From NCBI GenBank assembly GCA_949592205.1, contig CATIUR010000004.1, forward strand, positions 7,381,001-7,445,000: a stretch of DNA of 64,000 nucleotides, written 5' to 3'. A program made the position numbers and the translations under genes. This DNA comes from Helichrysum umbraculigerum (taxonomy: Eukaryota > Streptophyta > Magnoliopsida > Asterales > Asteraceae). Positions 45,407 to 57,300 of this stretch are shown piece by piece. Each line of letters opens with the position of its first letter. Positions within the stretch are counted from its first letter, which is position 1. The notes below the pieces were generated by a model. That model was not told where the DNA came from. It was given only the letters and a program-made list of their open reading frames with translations, and ran no database searches.

Positions 45407-46003
45407 ATAGCCCGATACAAAGACTAATTTTAAATACTAGTCTTGATTGTACTTTTGATAAATATTAATATATTTACGCTGTGAGCAGCGGTTTAGCACT
45501 TGGCAATCCGGTATAAGACATAGGGTTGAGCTTACCTCTCTAACACGCTCCGGCACACCGACAAAGTTTGGTGTACCGAAATTATGGTTGCAAATGTTCA
45601 ACCTAAGGTCATATAAATCTGCAAGGGACGCTTTGCCTAACGATCACTGACCAACAAAATTGTCAATATCCTTCGGTCCATGACAAGAGTTACGGCCTAA
45701 TCAAATGCCGATATATAAATAAAAATTGTCAATAGCCTTCGGCCCATGACAAGAGTTACGGCCTAATCAAACGCCGATATATAAATAAAAATTGTCAATA
45801 GCCTTCGGCCCATGACAAGAGTCACGGCATAATTAACAAGATGCCGAATAAAAATACCGAAAGAAAACACAGTTCATGAGCAAGTAGTAAACAGAATAAA
45901 AAAAAGAGAGACAAAATAAAATAAAATCATAGACAAAACGGCACGAGGCCGAAAATATATTTACAAGCAAATGTTATTTGGGAATGTATCAACAATTTAC
46001 AAA
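45407..46003. other. Post-pol spacer of the Gypsy element
   Basis: Non-coding sequence between the convergent pol and antisense gene, containing the 66-bp tandem repeats. It presumably holds the terminators of both. Confidence 0.6.
45657..45850. repeat. 66-bp tandem repeat, about 3 copies
   Basis: The unit holds TTGTCAATA, CCTTCGG(T/C)CCATGACAAGAG, TTACGGCCTAATCAA and GCCGATATATAAATAA. TTGTCAAT landmarks lie at about 45660, 45726 and 45792, so the period is 66. The last copy diverges near its end. It sits between converging genes; such arrays downstream of pol are common in Tat elements. Confidence 0.88.
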
Positions 46004-48541
46004 TTACTTAGTATCAGGGGCGGAAGCAGGCTGGATAGCTTTGAAGTCATCGACCGAGACGTCACCATTTTCTGCAATCTTCTGAAGATAGGGATATTTA
46101 ACCTGTCCCAATTCGTCAGCAGCAGTGTCTAAACGACTTTCGGCCTCCGGGTCATAACTCTCCGACGTCTCGATAGGAACATCCATGCTTGCATTGTGGT
46201 AACCAAGAAGCACGCCCTCATGACGACCGTAATCTATCGCCGTATTCTGAACAACAGCAAAAGATTGCAAATACTCGTAGCTCTTGCGGAGGGTCTCGAA
46301 GGCGTGACCGGAAGAATGAGCGGCGAACCACCTACGTTCCTCCCGCAATTTTTCATTTTCCTTGGTCAGCTCATCGATTACCTGCTGCTTCGACCTTTCC
46401 ATTGCTAAAAGCCTTTCGGCGCCACTGCTCCTTTCGGTAGCTAGGGATCTCTCATGATCGGCAATGGAGGCGGAGAGCTCATCAATCCGCTGCTGCTTAC
46501 GGCGACCCCTCTTTAAAGCCTTTTCTCTCTTCTCCTCCATCAAACGCAACCTTTCGGTCACCACCCAAAAATTAACCTCATCCAAAAGACTCTCATCAGT
46601 CCTTGCTTGAAGTTCCGAAATACGGGCGTCGCGTTCCTGGAGGTCAACGAAGGCTTTTTTCATCTTCAGTCTCTCCTTACGAAGGGCCTCATAACATATT
46701 TCCCACCTACGAACCGCTTCTCTCCCATGAGTAACGGCCGCAGCCTCATGATAATAGTAATCGGACATAACCTACACAAAAGATAAAAAAAAATCATACT
46801 CTGAACATTTCGTAACCTCGTTTAGATTCATTTAAAATCACTAATTTCCGTACCTGAATGGATGATTTGTTAGCCATGGCACGTTTCTCACCATGAGTGG
46901 CCAACCCACGAATAAGCTCCCGACAGACGAAGGGATCGTCGAAAACATCTTTATTCTTTATGTCCCATTGGGGACGAAAAACTTTCTCACCATATTCCGC
47001 CTCCAGCTCCTCGGCACTAACCTCGGCATACCGAGACCTTGGCGCATCAGAATCTACTCCACTCGCAAACTCTTCAAACTTTTGTAAATTACTGCCCTCT
47101 CCCAAAAATCTACCCCCGCCATCGTCATACCTATCCATACCTTCCGACCCATGATCACCGCTGGGTGTGTCCTCCACATTCACCACCTCTTCCTGCCTAA
47201 CTGCCGACAATGGCTGCGTATGCCCCAAACCTATAAGACGAAGAACACCTTGCAGGTCAATACACCGAACACCTGGACTACTTTTCAGCTTCTCGAAGCC
47301 TGGATCATTCATAAAAACATCGGGAGTGGACCACCCGGAAGCAAGGGGCATACCACCCGGAAAAGAATCGTTGTAAGTATCAAAATCAGAAATATCACCT
47401 TCGGTATCGGTGTCGCTGGACTCATCAATTAGCTGACGTTGAGAAGTCTCGGCCACCTGCTTCTTCTTCTTCGGTGGAGATTTAGCAGGTTAGGCCGCAC
47501 GTTTTAGCCTTTTCTTCGGCTGCTCATCACCTTCGCCTTCGTTAGTCTCTTTCCTTTTCGGCTGAGAAGCTTTGGTAGATATCTCAGGTAAAGGTGCAGG
47601 TTCAACCAGTTCCACACTTTCGTCCGAAGGATGGACAACGATATCTGGACGAATAGAGGTATGCACCGGCTCTTCCGGCCGACGCGGGCGAGAGCCGGCT
47701 GTCACCTCTGTCAAATCTTTCTTTTGAAGGAAGGCCCTCAAACTCATCTATGCACAAAGAAAAATAAACAGTTAGCTCAAATAAACAAACTGTAAAGATT
47801 AACACCTACGGACAACCGAAACAAAAAACAATGAGGTGACACACCTGCCCCATCACATATCAAAGTCGGGATCGAATCTGCATTCGCCCAAACCCGACTA
47901 ATTTCAACAATGACCAACGCTTGCTCAAAAAAGCTACGGACACGCATTTTGTTCGTGATTAATGTCTTAACAAGGTCGGCCCCAGCTTCTGCGTCGGTAG
48001 GCATGTCATCCTTTATAACCGCACCGAAGGGTTTCCAAATCATCTTAAACGGTACGGCGGAGGCTTTGATATAAAAAAAGTGATCCTTCCACTTTTTCAC
48101 ACTGGTAGGATACTGGGTAATGCAACCTTCTATCGGTTTCGGTCGAACATCGACCGTAATCCAAATACCCTTCCGGCTAAGGGTATAGAAACGACGAAAC
48201 AGGGGAATTGTGGGTTCGAAACCAAGAGATCGACAATGAATTTCGAAACAAGAAATTTTAAGTGCGGCACCAGGAGTTAGTTGGGATATATGAAAATTGT
48301 GATATTGCATCACAGTAAGGAAGAAGCGGGAAAACGGTATACGCAGGTTGGAACAATTAAAAAATCGGGTATAAACACCTATCATACCCTCCGAAAACTC
48401 GTCTATACGTTTGTTGGGTCCCGGAGCGGTAGGATTAAGATCCATGGGTATATTGAAGGTGGCACAAAAAATATTGACGCTGGTCTGAGTCATTACAGAG
48501 AAGCTTTTATCCCACTTGCCGATAGCCATACCGTCGGCCAT
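46004..48541 (-). pseudogene. Antisense gene of the Gypsy (PF04195-like), one stop
   Basis: Three exons on the strand opposite gag-pol. Exon 1 runs from the ATG at 48541 (MADGMAIGKW) to about 47845. It contains the 'putative gypsy type transposon' domain (RIPFSRFFLTVMQYHNFHIS, PTIPLFRRFYTLSR, WKDHFFYIKA). Exon 2, about 47747-46854, is Lys/Glu-rich (RPRRPEEPVHTS) and carries a TAA at 47490, after KKRLKRAA. Exon 3, 46771-46004, is a long coiled coil (QERDARISELQARTDESLLDE, KQQRIDELSASIADHE) ending SAPDTK. The exon 2-3 junction (CAG|GTACGG, GTGTAG|GTT) is clean and in phase 0. The exon 1-2 junction is uncertain because the strongest donor would shift the frame. Such antisense genes are known in Tat elements; their function is not established. 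Confidence 0.82.
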
Positions 48542-49022
48542 GTCGAAGGATTATATAACTACATATACCGAAAGGAAAAGGAAAGCTATAAAACAGAAAG
48601 CAACATACAACTCCTACAAAGTCTGGTATCGTACAACTATGACCGAAGGGAGAGCATGGCAGAAAGACCTTTGTAAAAGGAAATAATAATACAATAATAA
48701 CACGGTGGAAAAGAAATATACCTGAAAGGAAGGGAGAATTTAGCTTTCGGTAGCATAGCAGAAAGGTTCCGGTAGTTGAAATGTCTTTCGGTCTCAGAGC
48801 CAAGGGGATGAAAATAATGTGAAAATGACCGGTTTACACATATTTATAATAGGGAAACATAACCGCTATGGGAATGCGTACCGACGCGCCCTCCTGGCTA
48901 ACCGACGCGCCCTTCTGACAGATTGACATGACAAGCGTAATGATTAGTCTACACGCGTCGACATACAAGATCAACGACAGGGCCGACTACGCAGACTTAT
49001 CTAGTTTCGGCCGACTTAAAAA

Positions 49023-49053
<31 letters not shown>

Positions 49054-49132
49054 TATAACAAATAAATAATAATTTTTAATAAATCTATTTCGGCATAAAA
49101 TACTGATTTCTTGCCAAAATAGATTGGGGGGC
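48542..49132. other. Promoter side of antisense gene and PPT
   Basis: Region upstream of the antisense ATG, with a 28-bp TA run near 49031-49056 and a polypurine tract ending at 49132. A promoter for the antisense gene is expected here, but no motif is compelling. Confidence 0.55.
49122..49132 (+). promoter_or_regulatory. Gypsy polypurine tract
   Basis: AGATTGGGGGGC immediately before the 3' LTR. Confidence 0.85.
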
Positions 49133-49637
49133 TGATGACGTACCTCGGTATCGGTATACCGATACCGAAACACCTCGTACCTAAAAGAGAGCCTTTACAG
49201 CAACAAGTTTACAAGGAAATGTCATGTCATGGGTCTTCGTCCTACCGAAGGGAAATGTCTGATAGGTTGTCACATCTAATTAATGCTGCAAGTGGCGGCG
49301 TTAACACTTATATCCAACGAATAATAGAAGGACACCGAAACGGGTAAAAGAAGGACATGTGAAGCACTATAAATGGCCGACCAACAACCAGTTGTTGGGC
49401 ATTGATAACGAACATTAAATACACTCTGATACCGAAGGAGACCGTTGACATTCGTGGTGTACAACTCGTCTACCCAAACGGTAGCCGGGATTACCAATAG
49501 GGAATCGCCAACCGAAAGGGAGATATTCCTTTCGGTTCAGGGTCTCATCAACAATCACACGGAATACTCTTTCGGTCCTACCTCCCGAATCAGAAACTAG
49601 TCTTCACTCAACGTGTTACTTCAACTTTGGAGCAACA
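49133..49637 (+). repeat. Gypsy 3' LTR
   Basis: 505 bp, three substitutions from the 5' LTR (two transitions, one transversion), with the same palindrome at 49146-49167 and TATA box at 49368-49374. Followed by the TGGTG duplication. Confidence 0.95.
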
Positions 49638-49642
49638 TGGTG

Positions 49643-50345
49643 ATTACACAGGTATGTAAGGGATCGAGACCAAGGACAACGTGTTCTTTACTCTACAAAA
49701 TCAAGACGATGGTCGTTTAGTGATCAAAATGAGGTGATTGAAAGGTACCGAATAAGAAGTAAGGTGTTATGTTGTTTGGACGAATACATGTTGGTCAATG
49801 AGAAGTAAGGTGTTATGTTGTGTCATTATCCCTTATATCAAAGCACAAAGTAAAACGTTAATTTATCTTGGTTTTATCAACGATTTTAATGATATTTGTG
49901 TAAAAATCTTCTCATGATAAGTCAGCTTTTTTAAGTGAGATTTTGAAAGGCAATATAGTCATTTATCATTATTGTTACCACTAAACAAAAATGTATAAGA
50001 TCACATGTATAATTAAGGATATTATTGTCATTTTTCCTTTTGCTTTTTTGTATCACTAAATAACTACATAAAAAAAATTTTAACACCTTCATATTACTAT
50101 TCATAGATAATCGATCATCTGGTTGCATCGCAACGGCAAGTAAAGCCTTGTTATTGATCAAATAACAAAGATGGTTTTACCTTCCAAGAATGCATACCTT
50201 GCTTAGGTATCAATGATGTTAATCTTTTTCTCTTTCTTCATTTCCTATCAGATAAGATTTAATTCTTGATTTTAAGGTTATGTTAATTAGTTAATTATAT
50301 TTATTTGAATGAATTGACACATTGTATTTGATCTTTAGGTTACTT
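49643..50345 (+). pseudogene. F-box repeat unit, copies 3/4, resumed after the Gypsy
   Basis: The sequence picks up the head of the F-box unit broken at 39534 (ATTACACAGGTATGTAAG, then a CTACAAAATCA block, then GTGTTATGTTGTTTGGACGA, matching copy 1). From 50165 the tail block recurs (TTACCTTCCAAGAATGCATA, then TTTTTCTCTTTCTTC, then TTTGAATGAATTGACA). No long frame remains. The phrase GAGAAGTAAGGTGTTATGTTGT occurs twice, about 50 bp apart, near 49757 and 49800. Confidence 0.75.
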
Positions 50346-50676
50346 ATTTATTTATTTATTCATAAAGAAGCTCTAAAATTCTCCATATCTATGGCTACCA
50401 GTGAGTTGACTGGGCAGTTTTTAGTTGACTCTCTTTTTGAACCGTACGATCATATTTGCTTTTAATCCTCACCGTTACAACTCATCGTTGTTAGTTATTT
50501 CTGCGGTTTATTTTTGGGTCGAGGGTTCTAATAACCGCTCACACGATCTCCTTGAAATCTCAATTGCGTATATTTGATTTCGATTTAGTATGTTACGTAC
50601 CTCAAACCAAAATCAACATCAAAATTAGGGTTACGCACCCATATCAACACAATTTCTAATGCAGTAAAACGAATAT

Positions 50677-50916
50677 CCTAAATTTCATTATGTGCTAATA
50701 TTCCAGAAATTGTATCTTCTTCGTCGTTATTCACAATGATTTGGGTAACGGCTTCCGAAATCGAGAATCAGTTGTGGGTGTTGAAGTGTACTCGATCCTA
50801 AATTTCATTATGTGCTAATATTCCAGAAATTGTATCTTCTTCGTCGTTATTCACAATGATTTGGGTAACGGCTTCCGAAATCGAGAATCAGTTGTGGGTG
50901 TTGAAGTGTACTCGAT
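50677..50916 (+). repeat. Perfect 120-bp tandem duplication
   Basis: Two copies, 50677-50796 and 50797-50916, appear identical. Each contains an ATG reading MIWVTASEIENQLWVLKCTR. The second copy continues into an exon-like end. Confidence 0.92.
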
Positions 50917-50934
50917 GCTCTTTTGACTGCAAAG
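50857..50934 (+). other. Exon-like fragment with splice donor
   Basis: ATG, 26 codons (MIWVTASEIENQLWVLKCTR then SFDC), then AAA|GTAAGTTTTT, a near-consensus donor. Could be a captured first exon. No family recognised and no clear second exon. Confidence 0.35.
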
Positions 50935-53179
50935 TAAGTTTTTTTAGACCCTGGCATTTTTGTTGTTGTTATACACATGATTTTTGTTGGTGTTTTGTTT
51001 ACTGTAGGGTTCCGATTCATTTGTTTTTATGGTTTTAATGAATACACTAATTTACCTCATGTTCTTGATTGCATTTTATTTAAGTTATGTAATACATTCC
51101 ATCTAATACATATATTACCATTATTCAGGAGTTTATATGAGTTTACGCTTGATAAATTCATTTTTTGGATATATATGTAATTTCAAGTTTCTATAAATTC
51201 ATGTCCCTAATGTTTGCAGAGGATTCTTTCATCACTCTATGAAGTTGCAGAGGATTGAGGTTGCTTAAAAGCTGAGTTTTGTATCACGAAATGTGTAACT
51301 GTCAACAATAATATGTTCCGGTACTTTTTACTGCTTTTAATAGGTATCTTTGATACTTTCATATACATTTTAATCTTACAAGTATAGGAAGTCAGAAAGT
51401 ATGTTGAACGTTCAACTCTTACTTTGATCAGATATAATTAGGATTTTAATTTGTCCATAAGTTTGTAATGGGATTTGGGTGACCGGGATGAATCTTTGTG
51501 GTTGAACATGACATTATGACTGATTGACATGGTGAGCAAACCATTATCATCATTCTTTTCAGAATTGTATGGTTACATCTTCATCCTCAATAATCATATG
51601 TTAGGACATCAAGACTTGGTGCTTAATTAAGAACAACTATTTATATTTATTTTGTACTTATGATTTACTATTATCTCATTACATGATCTAATTTTACTAT
51701 GTAATCACTCGATTTAATCCTTATTACTCCCTATTAATAGTTTTTTTTTAGTCTCTTGCTATTATATGATCATCATGTTTGTCCAATTTCTTAACAGTCG
51801 ATGCAGACTTTCTTTTTTTATTCATTGATCCTTATTGGTTCAATTTGTTCAATGGGTCTATACGAATGTTCTGCTATTTGTACACTTTAGATGTCTCAAC
51901 ATGGTTGGGTTGACTAATGGTCAATTAAATATGTAATGACTATGTGGGTTAATAGAGTTTGGACTGGCAGAACACTTCATCCAAAAAGAATTTAGCGTTT
52001 AAAAATTACTAACAATGTCACACTCGGTTACCCTTTTATTGTTGTTGCAGATTCATCGTAATGAATAATGTAACTGGCTTACAAGCTAAGAAGAAAATAA
52101 AATTGGACTGAGAGAATGTGACTGCATAGAATGGAATAAATTGAGAATGTTACTGTCTTTAACTAACACGGAGTCAACTTTTTCAATATTGGGATTGACA
52201 TGTCACATTGAAAAGATCTATAGTGAGGTATTAGTATTGTTATTGTTAGTATTATCGCTATGATTATGATTATTAGAGATTAACCTATTATTGATTTTTT
52301 TATATCAGGTATATAAATTGGTTCTGGTTTTGTATGCTCTATGGTGAAGAAGAGCCTATGGAGATGGCATTCTATGCTGAAGAAGAGCCTATGGAGGTTG
52401 ACTTTTATAAGTCAAAGATTGAAATTTTCAATTCATAAACATGAGAAGGAATGAGAAGAACTAAGTAGTTTCTGGTGCAGACCTTGTGTTATTGCGTTGA
52501 GGTTTTCACTTGCATTCTTTGGTTTTTGGTTCTTATATGTTTATTAGCAACGGAGAAAAGTCAATCAGTAAATTTAGGCGCTCGCACACGGCCACACGTA
52601 CATTATATGTGCACTTAACTTTTACTTTAGTAGACACCAGGTCTTGCGCTTCAGAGGTGTGCACTTAACTTTTACTTTAGTAGTGGCAAAATGGACTGTT
52701 GTAACAGACTAACAGGTCAATTTGAGTAAAAGTTTCTTTGGTATGGACTGAAACGGGCGGTTGACTTGAAATACTTTTTGTCCAATTCATTGCTATAATG
52801 TGAGTTAAATATGTACATTTGCATTGCACCCTGGGTAACTTTGCGACCTGTTTTTCCTTTTTACCTATATGACCCGTTAGAACTGATTCATCAGTTGAAG
52901 CTATTCATTTATGAGTAGATGGGTCGAAATTGCCACGTTGATATTTACTCTATTGGTTTTCTTTTCTGTTTATATATATAAAATCAAATATTTCAAAAAT
53001 TTGAAGTGTTTTACATAATGCAGGTCCGCAGTAAAGCTTCTTATCTAGGGCAACCGTGACTAATTATTGTAAGTTTAGCATATGCTAATACTTCTTTTGT
53101 GTTAATTTGTTGAAGTGGGTTTGGTCTCTGAGTGAGCAACTTAGTTTGTATTCGTTTTTGCCATACAATTGTACATATA

Positions 53180-53850
53180 TATGCTTGTGATCATGGTTGC
53201 TGGCGTAGACAAGAGTTACTACTACCGACGTCCAGCTGTTTTGCATCAAAGAATTGCTCTTGTCATCCATCGTTTGCTTTCCTCATTCAACATAAGGTGT
53301 ACTTTCTATTCAATTATTCATGGTGCCTTTGTTTTATCTTTCTCTGTAGCACAAGTGCTATTTTATCAAGGCCAATCCAAAGTAACCTGCGTACCTGTGG
53401 TAAGCTAAATAAAATTCTTTAATCTCTTTTCATTTACCCTTTATGTAGGTTTAAGTTTTGCAATTCAATATCAGTTCTTTTCTTCATGACTTCCTTTTCG
53501 TAAGTAGCTGGTTTAAGCGGTAAGCGGTTTTAAGTTATATATATAGTTGAGATGTGCAAGGTAACATTTTTGGATATGAGTGTACAACTGATTTTGTTCC
53601 GGTTACCTTCTCCTTCACAACCTCATTTATTTTATAACTTCTTTCAACTACTCCAACGGTACATAATTTCCTTCGTATTTGATTTCGGTTATTCAATGAT
53701 TTCGTTCACATTAGTCATATTGCATTTGTTCTTTTTGCAAGTTACTCAAAGCAGCCCTTCAAGGACGTGCAAACAGTTCTTGAGCAAAGTATATCATGGT
53801 CTATTACTCCACCATATTCAATGTGGTATGTTTGTTGCTCATATATAACT
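53180..53850 (+). other. Further exon-like pieces in the putative Helitron
   Basis: An open stretch (VDKSYYYRRPAVLHQRIAL near 53200) ends at a possible donor GTG|GTAAGC at 53400. Near 53740-53825 another short stretch reads SKQPFKDVQTVLEQS. Neither is recognised; they may be captured exons or chance. Confidence 0.25.
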
Positions 53851-54915
53851 ATAGAAGTTACATGCACTAGACCAATTTAAACATTATAATGGCTGTGCAT
53901 AAACGAACCCATTAGATATAAAACATTTCCCGAAGGGACCATTACCTATTAATAGATAAAAAAAAAGATAAAAAAAAACATTTTATTTATGTGTTAAGAG
54001 AGACCAAAATTAGATATCTTTTATGCAACACAGATGAGTAATTGGTTAGAATTTTCATTACAACGAAAGCCGTATGTTGCTTTTTATCTTTCCTTTCACC
54101 ATGTTAGATACGTAAGGTTGTCTTGCTAATTAATAACTTTAAAAGTAGCTTCTTGGAGGATGAACAGTGAATTTACCCAAGAACCTTGCAGATGGTTCAT
54201 TTGAGCTATTGGTGTGAGCTGTTTAAGGACTACATTGTCCAGCTTGCCATGGGACCGATGACTTCTTTAGATATCCTCACAAAAGGTTAGCAATTCAGTA
54301 CGAATAAGTTGAAGGGAAGGGGTAAGAAATTCAGAAGCCAATACAGGAAGTATTCAAAGATATCACCGTGGCAGATAGGTAATTGAAGAAGGCTACTCTG
54401 GTTTGCAATTTTATATGAATGATGACAGGAATAAAGCAAGTTGGGACTTGGGAGTCATTCAGGCATTTAAGGATGAAATGCTTGCAGGACAGTGAAACAA
54501 TTGAAAATGGCCTGTTTATAATGTGTGACTCATTATTTTGTGAGTCCATAGCAAAATAAATATGATCACTGTAACGTTGACGCAATGTTAAATTACACTA
54601 CTTGTATGTAGTTTGGCCCAAAAATTTGGTTTATGTGTTCTCTAATTTTATAGCTGTATAAAACATGTTTCTATTTATTGCATTTATTTTTATTATATAA
54701 GTATTTTAATTAGGTTTTATCCAATATGTTCATCAATTGTCAAGCTACTTATTAAGATGAAGGTAAAAATATCTGACAATATATATAGCGACATGTGACC
54801 CATTTAATCAAGTGGTTTTTGTAGTTCAAAAACTGAATGCTTTCGTAAACTTTACGGTATTAACATTAGTTGTATGTCAGCCACTTAATCGGGCAACACC
54901 CGGGTATAGTACTAG

Positions 54916-55101
54916 TTTTACATAGCTTTGAAAATCACACCACTAGTCAAAGTTGTTAAGAAACAATGGGAGCAACCGTTCATATTAGATCGATCGAATT
55001 TGTCTAAGTCGGTTATATGGAAATGAAAAGGATCATTTTTTTTTTACTAAATCAACTTGTACTTTTAAATTCTCTTATCATTTATCTTAAATTTAACCAT
55101 T
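54916..55101 (+). repeat. F-box repeat unit flank resumed
   Basis: It matches the non-coding part of the unit at 39.3 kb (AAGAAACAATGGG, TTCATATTAGATCGATCGAA, GTCTAAGTCGGTTA), confirming that the DNA to its left was inserted. Confidence 0.7.
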
Positions 55102-55110
55102 TATATTAAA

Positions 55111-55429
55111 GAGTTAATTGCATGGTTGGTCCCTATATTTTACACAAAATTGCACCATTAGTTCCTATATTTTACTTTCTGCACCGGAGGTTCAAAAACA
55201 AGAAAGTTGTTGCGCGGTTGATCCCTCCTCTAACTAAAATGACTAAATTACCCTCACTTGAATCAAGACAAAAAATAGGACATTAAGGATATGGTGAACA
55301 TTTTAGTTGGAGGAGGGACCACCTACGCAACAACTTTCTTGTTTATGGACCTCCGGTGCAACAAGTAAAATATAGGGACTAACGGTGCAATTTTATGTAA
55401 AATATAGGGACCAACCATGCAATTAACTC
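55111..55429. mobile_element. Mutator-type MITE, 319 bp
   Basis: The TIRs begin GAGTTAATTGCATGGTTGGT on both sides and extend over 100 bp. The 9-bp duplication TATATTAAA lies at 55102-55110 and 55430-55438. No ORF. Confidence 0.9.
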
Positions 55430-55438
55430 TATATTAAA

Positions 55439-56983
55439 TTTAACCAATTGTACCCATTTCCCCATAGATTCTGGTATCCTTTTTGATGACGTAGTTTTGT
55501 CTGTTATGAATAATACCCATTTTGACCATATTTCCTATCTTACTTCCACATTTCAAATTAAGAAAACAAAACCTCTAAAAAATTAAGCAAGAAACTCGAT
55601 TCTAAACAAGTTGTTTGACGATGAATCATGAATAATAATCCCCATAACATGCCCCTGCAGTTATGTATTGTATAAAAGGAAATTTTTATATAAGGTGTCA
55701 CGTGTCATCCTTACAAATGAACACGTCACCTAAATATATATACAATGACAAGAAATAACTAGTTTATTACACACAATGGAAGCCTCCGAATAATTCAATA
55801 CACACTATAAATGTCATGTCATAGTTAATTGCACTTTTATGTACTTACCGTGTTTCTAAATCCATTTGTTGTGTCCAGAAAATATCATAAGTGAATGCAT
55901 CTTCCTGAACAAATGTCTTTCCTTAAACAATTTAGGAGCAATGTTCGTGCATTATTCATGCAATTGAATGCATTTTTCTGAACAAACGTCTTTCCTTAAA
56001 TAGTATTGATTTTTCATTAAACCGAAAGTTTTTACACATAACAAACCCGTGAAGAACTTTCTGCCAGCTAAACCCCGTTCCATTGTTTCTTGGATTCGTT
56101 TACTCTATATCAACATCATAGAAACGAAGCGTGCAATAGTAAATATTTACCTTGTAGAAAATTACAAGTACAATTTCTTGTCTAATAACCAAAGTTAGTT
56201 AATCTATGTGAAATAACAAACTTCTCTTATTTGGACGCTCAAGGCCTCAAGATATGGGTTCAACAAAGATATCATACCCTCAAATCAATCATAGGTTAGT
56301 AAAAACTAAATTTTGTAGCCAAATTCAACAACAACGACTATACCAAATTTAGACGTTCATTCTACTAAATCCTCCCCTTTCCTATGAGTAGATATCTCAT
56401 ATGTGTTTCTAACTTTGATTCTCATCCACCTTTAGGTCAGAACTGACCGATTAAAGCACTCAAAACATCGTACATCGACACATTCACAAATTTTGCACAT
56501 AATTCAACGATATCGCACACATTTTCAAGTATGTCATAAAACTCAAAAATTTGTAACAAGTTTAGTTTATTTTTTCAAACATATAACTCAATTCAAGTTA
56601 GCAAAACAATGTCCAAATAAGCTTTATGCTATTTGGGTTATTTTTGTACGAAATTATTGAAGTTAAAGAGTTTCTCATGATATGGCCTTTGGCTACCTCA
56701 ACTCCTCAATAGTCAACACACTATATAAAGTAAAAGAGCCCATGAGGAATGTCTTATTAAATTAACTAATAATAATAATAATTTAGTATCGTATATATTG
56801 TTAGCTTTTCATACCGTTATATTAAGAAAAAATGTTATGATATATTATTGCAACAAAATAAAAATATTGAAGCAAATACCATGTAAACTTAACAAATTCT
56901 TTCCAAACATATTACATAGCAATGGTGTAATATTTATCGTAAAATTATAGTCGTAGCATTTTTCTGAAATACATCGATAATTG
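55439..56983. other. No supported gene
   Basis: AT-rich. The phrase TTTTCTGAACAAA(T/C)GTCTTTCCTTAAA occurs twice (about 55900 and 55975). Nothing else recognised. Confidence 0.5.
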
Positions 56984-57300
56984 GTTCCCAAGATGAGGAT
57001 CTACATATTATTATCACCGAACGGAAGACCGAGATAAGTACAAGAAGGTTGAGACACTTGATCGACATCCTAGACTTCTAGCAAGTGTGTCAACCTCTTG
57101 TCACTCGACTTCCAACCCAAATAATTACTTATTGATAATTTACTTTGAGCCCAGAAGCTTGGTGGAAGAATTTTTAAATGCCGAAGAGCATTTTCAAATG
57201 ACCATTCACCCAAAATTGGACATCTCACTCTTGTCAAAACCGTTCTTGGTGATCTTTGTATATACTTCTTCCCCTTACTTAAAATTTTAAAGTGTGTCAA
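56984..57300 (-). pseudogene. LINE (L1-type) reverse transcriptase relic
   Basis: Minus-strand frames show GEWSFENALRHLK, then QASGLKVN in another frame, then GLEVE and QEVDTLARSLGC, then YLGLPFGDNN. This is the order of the region after the catalytic Asp pair in plant L1 reverse transcriptases (...GEWS, SGLKVNxxKS, YLGLPxG). At least three frame changes and stops are present. Confidence 0.65.

Larger units (their letters stand above)
39540..49637 (+). mobile_element. Complete Gypsy element, Tat lineage
   Basis: 10,098 bp with 505-bp LTRs (39540-40044 and 49133-49637) differing at only three positions, and a 5-bp duplication TGGTG at 39535-39539 and 49638-49642. LTRs run TGATGACG...AGCAACA. 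The primer site TGGCGCC follows near 40047, and a polypurine tract precedes the 3' LTR. Order is gag, protease, reverse transcriptase, RNase H, a second RNase H, integrase, then a three-exon gene on the opposite strand before the 3' LTR. Dual RNase H plus an antisense gene are known for the Tat group (Retand-like). The insertion splits an F-box relic. Very similar LTRs show recent insertion, yet each coding unit carries a stop. Confidence 0.95.
50346..54915 (+). mobile_element. Probable Helitron with gene-like fragments
   Basis: The 3' end is clear: CGGG-CAACA-CCCG hairpin (54890-54902), then GGTATAGTA and CTAG at 54912-54915, followed by T. To the left, F-box unit similarity stops near 50345. 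To the right it resumes at about 54920 (TTGTTAAGAAACAATGG, ATCGATCGAATTTGTC), as in the copies at 33.9 and 39.3 kb. The extra 4.5 kb therefore behaves as one insertion. The 5' TC end is not pinned. Contents include a 120-bp tandem duplication, exon-like pieces with splice sites and AT-rich filler. No Rep/helicase gene is seen, so it is non-autonomous. Confidence 0.6.
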
